From Candidatus Trichofilum aggregatum (lineage in GTDB: Bacteria > Chloroflexota > Anaerolineae > Promineifilales > Promineifilaceae): a stretch of DNA of 50,831 bases. The position numbers and the translations under genes were made by a program. The stretch is taken from the NCBI GenBank assembly GCA_016716885.1, contig JADJUV010000033.1, positions 1-50,831 of the forward strand, given 5' to 3'. Positions 27,501-33,879 of this stretch are shown here, piece by piece (within the stretch, counting starts at the first letter, position 1; each line of letters begins with the position of its first letter). A model generated the notes under the pieces. The model saw only the letters and a program-made list of their open reading frames with translations, did not search any database and was not told the origin of the DNA.

Positions 27501-30351
27501 CCTGGTGGATCATTTCTCTGACTGGACGATTGGAGTGGCGGCGGAACTGGTGGCGGTCGGTGACACCTTCACGACGGATGAAGATAGCTCCTTCACCACT
27601 GGCAATGTCCTGGGTAATGACACCATTAACAGTGGGGATCCGCTCACCCTCCAGAGTGTCAACCTGAGCGGCACCATGGGCCTTGTCAGCCATAATGGGG
27701 ATGGCACATTTGTTTACGATCCCAATGGGCAGTTTGAGACATTAGCCGTGGGCGACGCGGCCGCAGATACCTTCAGCTATATTGTCGCCGGTGGGGGGAA
27801 CACGGCCACCGCCGTGGTCACGATTACCGTGAATGGGGTGAATGACGTGCCGGTGGCTCTGGCCGACGCGGCCGCGACCCTCGAAGATACCGCCTATAGC
27901 CTGGCTGTCCTGGGCAACGATAGCGACATAGACAATGGGGATACCCTCAGCCTGCTCACAGTGACCCAACCCGCCCACGGCGCGGCCGCGATCCTCACCA
28001 GCACCATTCGTTATACCCCCACGCTCAACTTCCACGGCACGGACGGTTTCACCTACACCGTGAGCGATGGGCACGGCGGTCAGGCCACGGCGGCCATCAC
28101 CCTGACCGTCACGGCGGTCAACGATCCCCCGGTAGCCCTGACTGATACCCGAACAACCACCGAAGACACCCCCTTCGCCTTTGATCCCCGCAGTAATGAC
28201 AGTGACCCGGATGGCGATGCGGTGGGGTTAACGGCGGTAGGCGCGGCCGCGCACGGTTCCGCCATCATCAGTGGTACCCTTGTTCTTTACACACCCGCAC
28301 TCAACTTCTACGGCACCGATGTCCTGACCTACACCATCAGCGATGGGCAGTATGGGGACACCGCCACCATCACCATGACCGTTACGGCGGTCAACGATGC
28401 CCCGCTGGCTCTGGCGGACACGGCTACATTGGCAGAAGATAGTTTTACCGCTGTCAACGTTCTCAGCAATGACAGCGATGTGGACAATGATCCCTTGAGT
28501 GTGGTGGCTGTCGGCGCGGCCGCGCACGGGGCGGCTAGCCTCAACGGCTCGTCCATCCTCTATACCCCCACCCTCAACTTCAATGGCACCGATGTTCTGA
28601 CCTACACCATCAGCGACGGCGATCTGACCGCCACCACCACCCTTTCCGTTACCGTGAATCCCGTCAACGATGCGCCTATCGCCGGGGCTGACGCGGCCGC
28701 GACGGCTGAAGATACCGCTTTCACCACCGCCAATCTCCTGCTCAACGATAGCGATATAGACGGTGATCCCCTGGTTGTCACCGGTATCACCCTCACCGGA
28801 ACCATCGGCCTGGTGATCAACAACGGCGACGGTACGTTTACCTACAACCCCAACGGCCAATTTGAGTGGTTGGCGGTTGGGGAAGCGGCCGCGGATAGTT
28901 TTGGCTACACCCTTAGTGATGGGCAGGGGGGCGCGGCCGCGGCCACCGTCACCCTCACCATTCATGGCGTCAACGATACCCCCATTGCCCAGGCCGACAC
29001 CGCCAACACCCCCGAAGACACGGCCCGGTCTATCCCCGTGTTGGGCAACGATAGCGACCCCGACCTGAGCGATGGCTTGACCCTGGTAGGGGTGGCAAAT
29101 CCGGCCCACGGCACAGCCAACATCAGCGGCACCCTTGTTTTCTATACGCCCACGCTCAATTTCAACGGCCCGGATGTATTCACCTACACCGTGGGTGATG
29201 GGCACGGCGGCACAGCCATCGCCACCATCACAGTAAATGTGGGCGCGGTGAATGATCCCCCCTCTGCCCATAACGACCTGACGGGCACGGACGAGGATAC
29301 CCCGTTCACGTTTGATCCCCGCAGTAATGACACCGACCCGGATGGGGATACATTGGGTTTAGTCGCTGTGGGCGCGGCCGCGCACGGGGCCACCGGTCTC
29401 CTCGGCAACCAGATTATCTACACCCCCACGCTCAACTTTAACGGCACGGACGTACTGACCTACACAGTTAGTGATGGACAATACCCGGCCATCGCCACCA
29501 TCACCATCACGGTTCAGGCTATCAACGATGCCCCGGTAGCCGTTGCTGACGCCGCGACCATAGATGAAGATTCGGTCTTGACCGATCTCAATGTGCTGGC
29601 GAATGACCTGGATGTGGATGGTGATCTGTTGACAGTTATCGCTGTGGACAGCACGAACACAGTCGGTGTGGTCATTTATCTGGACAATGGCCTGTTCAGC
29701 TATGACACCAATAGCCAGTTCGATTGGTTATCCCCCGGCGAATCGGCCAGCGATAGCTTCACCTATACCCTGGCGGACACACAGGGTATCACCGCTACCA
29801 CTGTGGTAACGCTGACCATCACGGGTGTCAATGATGTGCCTGTGGCGGTAGACGACGCGGCCGCGACCGAGGCCACCTCCCCCGTGACCATCACCGTTCT
29901 ACTCAACGACAGCGACGCCGACGGGGATAACCTCACCCTAACCAGCGTCACCGCTCCGGCGCAGGGGACAACAACCATTGTGGGCGATGAGATTGTGTAT
30001 ACGGCTGATTCAAATTTCACCGGTGAGGTCAGATTTACTTATACGGTAAGTGACGGGCACGGCGGCAGTGACACGGCCATGGTAACCGTGCAAGTGACGG
30101 CTCATACCTATCAGCTATTCATGCCCTTGATGTTTAGTAGTCCGGCGACCACACCCCCTGCCCCGGAACAGGGTAAAGATGTGGGGCAATCTGTTCGGGG
30201 TCGTCTCACACAGCATAAAAGCACAACGACTGACGGCAAACCGTCTATCATGCCCACCCAGGCGATCTTCTTCGTGCCAACTTGTTTCCTCTACCGTGAC
30301 GCTTGGGAGAGCGTTCAGTCAAGGAACAGAATGGGGCATGGGGAATGGTGA
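15544..30351 (+). CDS. Giant multidomain surface protein (TSP3, LamG, F5/8C, beta-helix, cadherin-like repeats)
   Basis: A 4935-aa exported protein. In order (residues approximate): signal peptide 1-28; LolA-like domain 30-255; two hydrophobic segments 280-335; thrombospondin-3-type Ca-binding repeats 383-513 (DSDGDGLSDEQEG); long beta region; a hydrophobic cluster 1065-1245; second TSP3 block 1461-1555; a DUF11-like domain ~1593-1690. Then come LamG-type domains at ~1700-1900, 1903-2279, 2283-2632, 2633-2836 and 3110-3293, the third interrupted by an F5/8C domain (2438-2565). Next are Ig-like domains 2840-3070, a parallel beta-helix 3380-3865, and nine cadherin-like (tandem-95/VCBS) repeats 4001-4852 with EDT...LxNDSD. 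It ends with TYQLFMPLMF at ~4854 and a 70-residue tail. It probably serves adhesion or matrix building with calcium-stiffened stalks. The start has GGAG 6-7 nt upstream. Confidence 0.9.
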   Translation: MHSIRRLPLLFLTLVLALIFLMALPALATGGPTPAEVVATAWQNTQTADAYTYSATAIQTDHPLPKLQNIGLSPHTQHLFAQGTMNQAEQGLTLNLWQEGSQVGDLNSALQVKIENGQVYGRVGVAEWQPLEEDVAAVFAPGQDMMGYLAAATNVVFLGQETRAGLTFSRYTFTIDGSLLATQLRDQFQADFARRGELPAGIQFQLPRRYVEMIGSGELWLNQDGLPLRQIISMQFPPEGDFRQEVELTTDYANWQTGSTSLPFAAPFLNRLSDPETVTQLQTTAIITTLLLGISWFGLTYYRRRWFYRGFVSTIVAIMLLSPLLQTRQVNALTTALAPDTPAPSVYVPPVQPFNPHQNPRLNLSANLSLTPARNSFSENPTDSDGDGLSDEQEGLLGSDAYNPDTDGDGLGDGVEFTQLGTSAVFTDTDDDNILDLIEVNGYQDAGGVWWYLDPLTPDSNGDGVMDTLECPALVNPASGTACPDTDGDGAPDFNDHDNDDDGVPDRDDLAANVAMGSGRDTNGLIQGFADQTFALSVSQMNPGVPHQVTFQFRPTNPSHLWYNMSVLDWPSNDYYGNVQRHGDTTFQDVQPQAQSTDANGDLRLVPMLEIEIPYQAGNYGGLPTLANPAPITVTNPITSWLDMRQAQEYGLGVSYKSADSANLLVYIPVTLDKNDDTGDPTAFVAQMPYWPTQEAFSQPHQVRLIWIVQAITNQCTAFALTDGQVTGCQTWSPDAVTNIHTYVDDWYLTGLTVREDRGVDISIIHEEQPSAQPGYDAASYYERGLWSLFSGLESSFLAGRVDGGQTFDLGEISRRFDVTRTATLTESWGITTTFNVHTFSLEQELHLAYVPMTYTQQVLNANFGTAAANTQVTLLYASEQRERTATLTAGPTVITAPAAENGVIDSPSLAIALDPDAVPSRTVVNLRWAPFRALGADEWAAQPPADYLEYVRGRIANNPAEYDFIENISVVTGDDYVTANGFDVLESFYVARYLGMNSLVEMNELPMPAPNAAADALISNNLAPDLGDTFGSVAAAIKDMADLFADAKEQSTSIISLNKGYDAAGVGFASAGAVFGVLALVAGDSPIGQVLTIAKDLMTLLDFGRTILQAIKNGQAWGETVVVGGATAVIVLIVVVVIIIVTFVIQIWTSEVEVGSVAFNQALVKVIATTIVIAIYILASMNPIGAIIVTIIGAIDGLLSLICNAVEFLGDTEITDEGSGWTYWVCGGITGALVELIAYLFYDSAPLLDMSRTNRLQYTPPQPILVDPNLGYSGANQIQAGLVVTSSLYPNADADLNLTGTADEFIDDENLIRTTLRYTLTLSEELGDDRFHVRAGIETDQMIDEWLPTGAVTPTHYVTDSLSSHIPLSLIVGINQPLPLYLAEGQGINTVECVPVTFGLGCWLNGESDTLYINLGERYPFDIFPATLAEFVSLARLDGYANGYAPLWSQTGSPSWPVQADADGDGLRSPDHPTLPGNDPNDSTADADNDGLSDFFEIKYNSNPLNPDSDQDGLSDADEVFYDTNPNLADSDQDGLSDGAEITGWAFIYYYDASTGTAHTTWVVSDPLTYDTDGDELSDQQEKLYGFNPRVYSAEAVLSISTALDDSDGFVAPGQVISYTAVISNETTSRQANGLLMVEFPPAVQDSTLDPKPFILEAGASTTISGTVMVDPLAPSQQITLTNRAGAVLIPQISEQSLWLRFNEAVNTGSYYDEARPQHSITCTTCPAPTTGYQANALTFNGVDDFLTVGQPDHLGLSGPSFTFMAWVRFPSTVPVSPLFVAGQQSGATWSDYLEFRVAHGLPELAGEVGGNPIHVNPVPTPVPANVWYHLAWRYDGLSQQLTLFRDGVALTSETVTALPATITSAFIGRGFVGYFDGQIDNLEIYPTALTDAAIAAMVLKPAIHLNFENSSATTDLYGNLVAARNATTNSAEPYAQTGGIGGGNAAAFDGQHNVVLPTTPSTRYSAYTHSFWVFPQNTTGLQGIAGSGMATDINDLNAAGFGLDATASIFIENGTRLVVGFGDGTQFRTATSGNILTPNQWNHIVLSYGEDGVAQYHVYVNGIFRETLVGTFAAATQNPRMPGFIGSATQHGVVTYHGMYVYYDLVDGDGDMELYFLFNGNRVNRQDFIAEGDQWFPANGVNPVENSNPVQFYQYQGLLTGYEDDGEDWDDPLDPAADDRLNYDFWALDPSQYLFNIAQPSQNNAAIYTNQNINNLLAEFIFGDPVLFDLDNDDPGVANLVASHDNPSQPFTGYLDEFREYHRALTASEAQLLYRQSQPNSVAFNLDEPPGVSTFADFAGSYLQGACNFLGDTCPITGIPGLSNQMALFGSLPAGNSNANDYITLPSAAAPFTDGSFTLSAWANPRELAGATRPLIGTDDDRSVALTLVNGFPTFTFDNGTPYGHTLTAPAPINENEWVHLAAVYHAGSPAGDSHNWATTADGASVSLIDGSGAANVLDTQVSTGATTVSTANAWVRIDLGQVRHINQITVRTLGDNSPPSGTVRLFYDNNFAGGSVWQMGAAFSSYQSFTVNERFGRYVEIKLDGSATDPLTVYKIEVFGASDQPRRELYVDGTLVASQAGPAPVRPYNNIFIGRGRSPIAYDSYRGYLDQVQFYNYGVKNINNLLRDVPVFRLRLDEQSQPTTNQFSNSVAGLPHAANSPVSCLTTEWCPVAGPPGKMNRSAVFTASRLDTTLAQTVGNEFTISFWIKGAQGGYPSGDLVYLRTTVTSYAQVGFDSQGLPTFTVNNGNALTYLSPVPLEPNQWYHVVFRRSAANGERSIFVNGQKIATGSAGTRPSGNLTALVGAFSGNELVAQLDELNIHNLALTDGQISRLYDYQASWYEIAYDNRIVVDGETPNLYLTADLPAYLRRQDAPLFLAITADDLGPTGDSPFASGVISLTYQVNGGAWQTAVPDGALWLLTVTPATAGPLNLTVRATDQSDNSHTASRTLTVDGAPPAAAFAQPYSSNIITTQTNGNQVTVWLQGTASDSGSGLANITLSLSDNLGRDVSGAQAAQVTGSNWGVAYPLLDSLSTGTYTATLIARDFVGNTITQTTRIRVDDSLAQAWLANVDAGQTYQPDEYLRQITYTTGTAITLTGTVLDTPYPSNSDLYLAFEEPTFDGWVMDASRSHNWLACTTCPAPVAGAKGQGVAFTAGTTLSAPQTPVTLTQFTLAFWLNTVGAAASQQTLLDYGPDLQVERVAGSHQLAFTAGSQTLTLTNTTTLTDNTWNHVAFVYDGLNQLIYVNGQLLAFAPLSEPVTLGDTFTVGGNFTGQMDELLLYRQAWPSTLISQLQTPIGYEVQQIEMALVRREFNAPPPTTFDWQPTTLNSQPGDPFAAWSYTFPTYPLPGYYQLYLRTTDGSGRELILPRVWEGAFDCAGRIRYVNPDATGTGTGLSWDDGFTTLQDALAIPLCPHAEIWVKAGTYYPDEGAGQTANDRNATFRLHDMITVYGGFNGTETALDQRDWQNNVTILSGDLDQNDGTGSPVGNNAFNVVTGSGGNTTAGLDGFTISGGLANQPGTFNKQNGAGILNNGAILTLQNLLITHNEAPGSPGNGQPGNGGGLYNINSSSVISNVVISHNQSSRYVGGIYNEGSDLILIAVTFSNNTAVWDGGGLYNQDGAPVLQNVLFSQNQGRSGAGMFTLNGDASLSNVTFQGNNASSRGGGLTNALGSDSLLLNVLFTGNEADFFGGAMFNDGSNPTLTQVTISGNWATTCTTPTFCGGGLFNLNSSPQIRNSLIANNRERSNTGTATANLYNYTLNGGSSLPVIQSSLVQGSGGSGAGWNGSLGTDGGRNLDGDPAFFAPVDPATAPTLGGDFRLLGTSVAIDAGNNALCPLADGRGEARTDWGCDLGVYEMQFTDLTTVTRPLQTGQTVTFGPTLGRVSVNDDGGCLTGLSLQRVDANHPQALSVAMQTGRYWVLTPVGCDNGFAVELSFLTPLTAANNQVCRWNVALSRWECGLPAQHNVEAGPLGGQALTRTLVDHFSDWTIGVAAELVAVGDTFTTDEDSSFTTGNVLGNDTINSGDPLTLQSVNLSGTMGLVSHNGDGTFVYDPNGQFETLAVGDAAADTFSYIVAGGGNTATAVVTITVNGVNDVPVALADAAATLEDTAYSLAVLGNDSDIDNGDTLSLLTVTQPAHGAAAILTSTIRYTPTLNFHGTDGFTYTVSDGHGGQATAAITLTVTAVNDPPVALTDTRTTTEDTPFAFDPRSNDSDPDGDAVGLTAVGAAAHGSAIISGTLVLYTPALNFYGTDVLTYTISDGQYGDTATITMTVTAVNDAPLALADTATLAEDSFTAVNVLSNDSDVDNDPLSVVAVGAAAHGAASLNGSSILYTPTLNFNGTDVLTYTISDGDLTATTTLSVTVNPVNDAPIAGADAAATAEDTAFTTANLLLNDSDIDGDPLVVTGITLTGTIGLVINNGDGTFTYNPNGQFEWLAVGEAAADSFGYTLSDGQGGAAAATVTLTIHGVNDTPIAQADTANTPEDTARSIPVLGNDSDPDLSDGLTLVGVANPAHGTANISGTLVFYTPTLNFNGPDVFTYTVGDGHGGTAIATITVNVGAVNDPPSAHNDLTGTDEDTPFTFDPRSNDTDPDGDTLGLVAVGAAAHGATGLLGNQIIYTPTLNFNGTDVLTYTVSDGQYPAIATITITVQAINDAPVAVADAATIDEDSVLTDLNVLANDLDVDGDLLTVIAVDSTNTVGVVIYLDNGLFSYDTNSQFDWLSPGESASDSFTYTLADTQGITATTVVTLTITGVNDVPVAVDDAAATEATSPVTITVLLNDSDADGDNLTLTSVTAPAQGTTTIVGDEIVYTADSNFTGEVRFTYTVSDGHGGSDTAMVTVQVTAHTYQLFMPLMFSSPATTPPAPEQGKDVGQSVRGRLTQHKSTTTDGKPSIMPTQAIFFVPTCFLYRDAWESVQSRNRMGHGEW

Positions 30352-30439
30352 ATGGTGAATCGTGAACGGGGGAACGCGGCCGCAAACCATTCGTTCCTTC
30401 CTCAAATTCGTTGTTGTCAATGGGGGAACGCGGCCGCGG

Positions 30440-31090
30440 CGACGGGGACTACTGGATGCACTCCATTAACCAAATACCCGTAGTTATATCGTCATAAACA
30501 GTTGTGTAATAATGGTTGTCAACGGCAAGCATGAGAAACTTCTGATTTGGGGAAACAAGCCAGCCTTTTACAATACCAGGAACAGTAACCAGAAGGGTTG
30601 AGCTACCTGGGGGGAATTTCGCTCCAGGCCCAGGAACACTGGCTGTATGCCGGTAACTCTACTCAAACCGCTGTCGTTGTTACCAGGTAAGCAATTGCTC
30701 GCCCCGATCGAAAGATAATTCTGCCCACGTAACAGCCACCCTATATACCTCGAGAAACCACGGCCTTGGCGGGCCCGGTTCACCTACGCTTGTCCACATG
30801 CGCGGTTTTGCGTCTGGTACCCCATGTTGCCCACAATATGGTCATCAGCTACCCAATTGGGGTCGGGCCAAAACGGTTAAGGCCCAGTTTAGCGGTCGCT
30901 TTGAAAGGGGGGCGTGGTGGGCATGGTCTGAGGAATGGGCGAAGGGCCGGGGCAGGTGGGAGATTTGTCCAGTTTCCAGGTCATAACCCCACGCTTCTTG
31001 GGTGGATGGGTCTTGATAAAAGAGAGTCTGGCTATCTGGAGACCACCACATGTTATCCGCAGCACGGTACCAGGAAAGAGCACCAATCCA
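30440..31090 (-). pseudogene. Decayed TolB/WD40-like propeller protein remnant
   Basis: The minus strand reads MWWSPDSQTLFYQDPSTQ and WGYDLETGQISHLP near 31050-30960. In other frames further on it reads STLLVTVPGIVKGWLVSPNQKF and DNHYYTTVYDDITTGIW near 30600-30470. WSPDSQ-L-Y and YDLETGQ-LP are typical blades of TolB-type beta-propellers. The frame changes at least twice and there is no start or signal peptide, so this is a relic. GCGGCCGC copies lie just beyond it at 30376 and 30430. Confidence 0.5.
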
Positions 31091-31288
31091 CTTAACGAAA
31101 ATGCGAGGCCGGAGGGCCGGTCGGACCTCTTCTTCCCTTTACCTCCCTTGCACGCGATGACTACTGTGACGAGTGTTCCTGTTCAACAAAGACGCAGTTC
31201 CCGACCGTGCCCCCACCCACTGTGATTGGTTTTTTGTCCTGCCAGGATACGCAAACCATACCCGCCCCAGGGGCGGGGAATTTATCTA

Positions 31289-31326
31289 GGCGCGGTTTTT
31301 CGGGCCTTCGCCCGAAAAACCGCGCC
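31289..31326. terminator. Strong GC hairpin
   Basis: Perfect 16-bp arms (GGCGCGGTTTTTCGGG and its complement) around a 6-nt loop. No T-run follows on either strand, so it may be a REP-type repeat rather than a terminator. Confidence 0.4.
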
Positions 31327-31332
31327 GTCAGG

Positions 31333-31380
31333 GTTCCCCCTTCCCGGGGGGAAGGGGGGTAGGGGGATGGGTCTTCCGAC
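31333..31380 (+). repeat. Dispersed C/G-run repeat, copy 1
   Basis: About 48 bp with a palindromic core (CCCCCTTCCC-GGGGGGAAGGGG) ending GGGATGGGTCTTCCGAC. An inverted copy, near-identical except for run lengths, is at 38828-38876, and the homopolymer block at 41498-41562 may be a damaged third copy. Confidence 0.65.
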
Positions 31381-31774
31381 TCAATCTACCAGGGACTTGG
31401 GTTAAGCTGGTCGAGTCTCTCATCTCAGTTCCGCTGGTTATTTAATCCTGGTTCCATAAGGTTAATTCTCACAAGGTCTAATAAATGCTCCCTGCCGCAC
31501 ACCGGCTTTGTAAACAGACAAATTAGAACGACCTCGCCAATCTCTCAGTCTCTCAATCTCTTAGTCTCATTGGTTCATCATTCCCTTTGCCGCAAGTATT
31601 GTTCCCGGCACATGGTTCCAGTGATACAATTTCACCGGCTTGGCTCGGTCGTTTATTCAGCGATTGTACTTGAGCCACAGTCTGGCCGGGCAAAGTCGCA
31701 GGGTTACCCCCGATCCGGGACCTGATCCCCCGTTCCCTTTGGCCTGGCTGCCCAACCCACCCAGGAGATAACCC

Positions 31775-33121
31775 ATGCCCAATTCTTCCTTTGAAGTCCA
31801 CGACCCGGAAATACTCGCCCAGGCCCGAGCGGTGCTGGCGGCTTGTTCATCGGGTAAAGAAATGCAAGATCAAGTGTTAGCCGCGGTTCGACGTAACGAA
31901 CAGTGGCGCGGAGAACAGTGTATTAATCTCCTGGCTCCTGAAGCGCCCACCAGCCCCACAGTCCGTGCCCTCTTGTCATCTGAAGTAGGCACGCGGGCCG
32001 CGGAAGGGCATATTGGCAAGGTCAATCGTTGGTTTGCCGGAACCAAACACATTGATGAAATTGAAGCCCTCTGCGTGGAACTCCTCAAAAAAGCTCTGCA
32101 CAGCCGCTATGCCGACCACCGCCTTGTCGCCAGCATGATCGGCAACATGGCGGTTTATACCGCCCTCACCGAACCGGGCGACGTGATCATGAGTATTCCC
32201 CAGCCGTTTGGGGGCCATTCGAGCAATCGAGTGGATGGGCCAGCCGGGGTACGCGGCCTAAAAATTGTGGACGTGCCCATGGATCCCATTGAACTGGTTG
32301 TTGATCTCGATCGTTTCCGCCAGGTAGCTCCCCTGGTACGTCCCAAACTGGTCGCCCTGGGCGCTTCCATGACCCTGTTCCCGTTCCCCATCCGGGAGAT
32401 GAGTGAGGTTGTAGCTGAATGGGGGGGCAAAATTTTCTTTGATGGGGCACATCAAATTGGCCTGATTGCCGGGAGGCAGTTCCAGGACCCATTACGAGAA
32501 AAGGCTGTGGTATTGACCGGTTCGGCTGGCAAAACCTTTAGCGGCCCCCAGAGTGGCATCATCGCCTGGGATGATCCGGCTCTTACCCAACCCCTGACCC
32601 AGGCCATCTTCCCCGTTTTGGCCGCCACCCATCAGGTCAACCGTGTCGCGGCGTTGGCCGTGGCTTCAGCCGAGATGATTGAATTTGGCGCGGCCTATAT
32701 GGCCCAAATCGTCCGCAACGCCCAGGCTTTGGGGGCGGCTCTGGAGCAACAAGGGCTGACCGTGTTGGGTCGTCAGAAAGGGTACACCCGCACCCACCAG
32801 GTCATTGCCGATGCCCGTGCTTATGGTGGCGGGCTGGATACGGCTCATCTATTAGCACGAGCCAATATTATTACCAACAAAAACCTGATCCCCGGCGACA
32901 CGCCGCAGGATTGGGATACACCCGGTGGGTTACGATTGGGCACGATTGAAGTGACCCGCTATGGCCTGCGCGAACCGGAGATGGCTACGATCGCCGCCTT
33001 TATGGCCCGCCTTCTGATCCACAAGGAGTCTCCAGACACGGTGGTTGAGGATGTGATTGAATTTCGTCAGGAGTATCAGACGCTTTACTATAATTTCGAC
33101 CATGGCTTGCCGCCGCTCTAG
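31775..33121 (+). CDS. SHMT-family PLP-dependent enzyme (divergent)
   Basis: A 448-aa fold-type I PLP enzyme related to serine hydroxymethyltransferase. The N-terminal block INLLAPEAPTSPTVRALLSSEVGTRAAEGHIG followed by TKHIDEIE parallels the SHMT segment ending in YAEGYPG...-Y-D-IE. IFFDGAHQIGLIAG carries the PLP-binding Asp and its following His. The PLP lysine is K253 in GSAGKTFSGPQSG, where canonical SHMT has THK-LRGPRGG; loss of the THK threonine/histidine pair marks a distinct subgroup. It may be an aldolase or transaldolase-type relative acting on a beta-hydroxy amino acid rather than housekeeping glyA. The start is well supported (AGGAG 7 nt upstream). Its TAG stop lies inside the terminal bases of a MITE-like repeat. 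No pathway neighbours are present. Confidence 0.85.
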   Translation: MPNSSFEVHDPEILAQARAVLAACSSGKEMQDQVLAAVRRNEQWRGEQCINLLAPEAPTSPTVRALLSSEVGTRAAEGHIGKVNRWFAGTKHIDEIEALCVELLKKALHSRYADHRLVASMIGNMAVYTALTEPGDVIMSIPQPFGGHSSNRVDGPAGVRGLKIVDVPMDPIELVVDLDRFRQVAPLVRPKLVALGASMTLFPFPIREMSEVVAEWGGKIFFDGAHQIGLIAGRQFQDPLREKAVVLTGSAGKTFSGPQSGIIAWDDPALTQPLTQAIFPVLAATHQVNRVAALAVASAEMIEFGAAYMAQIVRNAQALGAALEQQGLTVLGRQKGYTRTHQVIADARAYGGGLDTAHLLARANIITNKNLIPGDTPQDWDTPGGLRLGTIEVTRYGLREPEMATIAAFMARLLIHKESPDTVVEDVIEFRQEYQTLYYNFDHGLPPL

Positions 33122-33231
33122 CTTTCAAGAAAAAGAGCTTGTTTGTCGTGACCGCTTTAGGAAGCTGGCGTCAGCCCACTATAGCGGTTACGACAAACCA
33201 AAACCCCAAATGATTATCTGAACATCTATAT
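33119..33231. repeat. MITE-like palindromic repeat, copy 1
   Basis: Begins TAGCTTTCAAGAAAAAGA and ends AAATGATTATCTGAAC followed by A/T-rich bases, with an internal imperfect hairpin (GTGACCGCTTTAG against TATAGCGGTTAC). It is the most diverged of four copies. Its first bases supply the stop codon of the upstream gene. Confidence 0.75.
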
Positions 33232-33280
33232 AATCGGGCATGGCCTTCTTTGTTGATACAGTCCGCTTGTACACGAGAGA

Positions 33281-33298
33281 GGCACGCGGCCGCGTGCC
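33281..33298. terminator. 18-bp palindrome centred on GCGGCCGC, within a terminator-like stem
   Basis: GGCACGCGGCCGCGTGCC is a perfect palindrome. It sits inside a wider stem, GAGAG ... CTCTCTTTTT (33275-33316), which on the plus strand ends in a T-run. It lies between two convergent genes and could terminate transcription of the PLP-enzyme gene. Confidence 0.5.
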
Positions 33299-33322
33299 AG
33301 GACGCCGCTCTCTTTTTGTGCT

Positions 33323-33769
33323 CTAGCCCCTTGCGCCACCCTCAAGAAGCCAATTGACATACACGATTCTCCATTCACCCTGTTCCTTCTCTAAAATACG
33401 GGTCTCACGGCTCAAGCCCGGCATATCCATCGCCAAATCACCTGTGTCCTGACCATATTGATCAAACGTCACCCAGGCCATGTCGCCCTTGATGTGGAGA
33501 TTCACATTTTCCCGCCGCACTTGGGCGGCGGTTGGATTTGGCTCAGGGCTGGCAACCATGGTTGTTTTCACGCGCTGGCTGAGCGCTTCCCAACCCTCGA
33601 TCACCGTAATACCGCCGTGCGCCCACCAGCCCATCATGCGGATGTTAGCCGTATGGCCCCAACACTTGGCCCAGGCCGCAAAATCCTTGTTCCAGAAGGC
33701 CGAAGATTCGTCGGCAATAACCTGTAGGATGGCGCTGGTATCACCTTGTTGTTCGATTGGGTTCATCAT
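33323..33769 (-). CDS. NTF2-like (SnoaL/DUF4440-type) protein
   Basis: A 148-aa cone-shaped alpha+beta fold protein. The N-terminal helix pair ILQVIADESSAFWNKDFAAWAKCWGHTANIRMMGWW is followed by GGITVIEGWEAL, VNLHIKGDMAWVTFDQYG and RILEKEQGEWRIVYVNWLLEG, the usual strand order of the NTF2-like superfamily. Members bind small hydrophobic ligands or act as isomerases; no catalytic dyad can be singled out. GAGGAG lies 5-8 nt before adjacent ATG codons. It is 110 bp from the DinB-like gene on the same strand, so co-transcription is possible. Confidence 0.8.
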   Translation of the reverse strand: MMNPIEQQGDTSAILQVIADESSAFWNKDFAAWAKCWGHTANIRMMGWWAHGGITVIEGWEALSQRVKTTMVASPEPNPTAAQVRRENVNLHIKGDMAWVTFDQYGQDTGDLAMDMPGLSRETRILEKEQGEWRIVYVNWLLEGGARG

Positions 33770-33879
33770 TTCATCTCCTCTTCAAAAACCGTGTTCCGTA
33801 TCGGTAATTTTCTCCTGCCACATAGAGTTCCCAGGTCTACCTACCCCTCTTGCTTCCGGCAATAGCCACTGTCTGGCTT

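Larger units (their letters stand above)
31091..31774. other. Gap with hairpins and dispersed repeats before the PLP-enzyme gene
   Basis: No supported gene in ~680 bases. It contains the GC hairpin at 31289-31326, the C/G-run repeat at 31333-31380 and a pyrimidine-rich repeat (about 31520-31568, ACGACCTC...CAATCTCTCAGTCTCT) found again at 39701-39741. The promoter of the downstream gene should lie in the last ~150 bp. Confidence 0.5.

Noticed and set aside
27545..30100. Cadherin-like repeats considered as RTX/VCBS toxin with type I secretion
   Set aside because: No GGxGxDxUx nonapeptides, no ABC exporter genes nearby, and an N-terminal signal peptide points to Sec export.
3963..30351. Dozens of long open frames antisense or out of frame inside the two largest genes, for example 28228-29271 and 21214-22125 on the minus strand
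   Set aside because: They lie opposite clear domain-bearing frames, are Gly/Arg/Val-rich shadows of GC-rich repeat codons, and lack ribosome sites or recognisable families.
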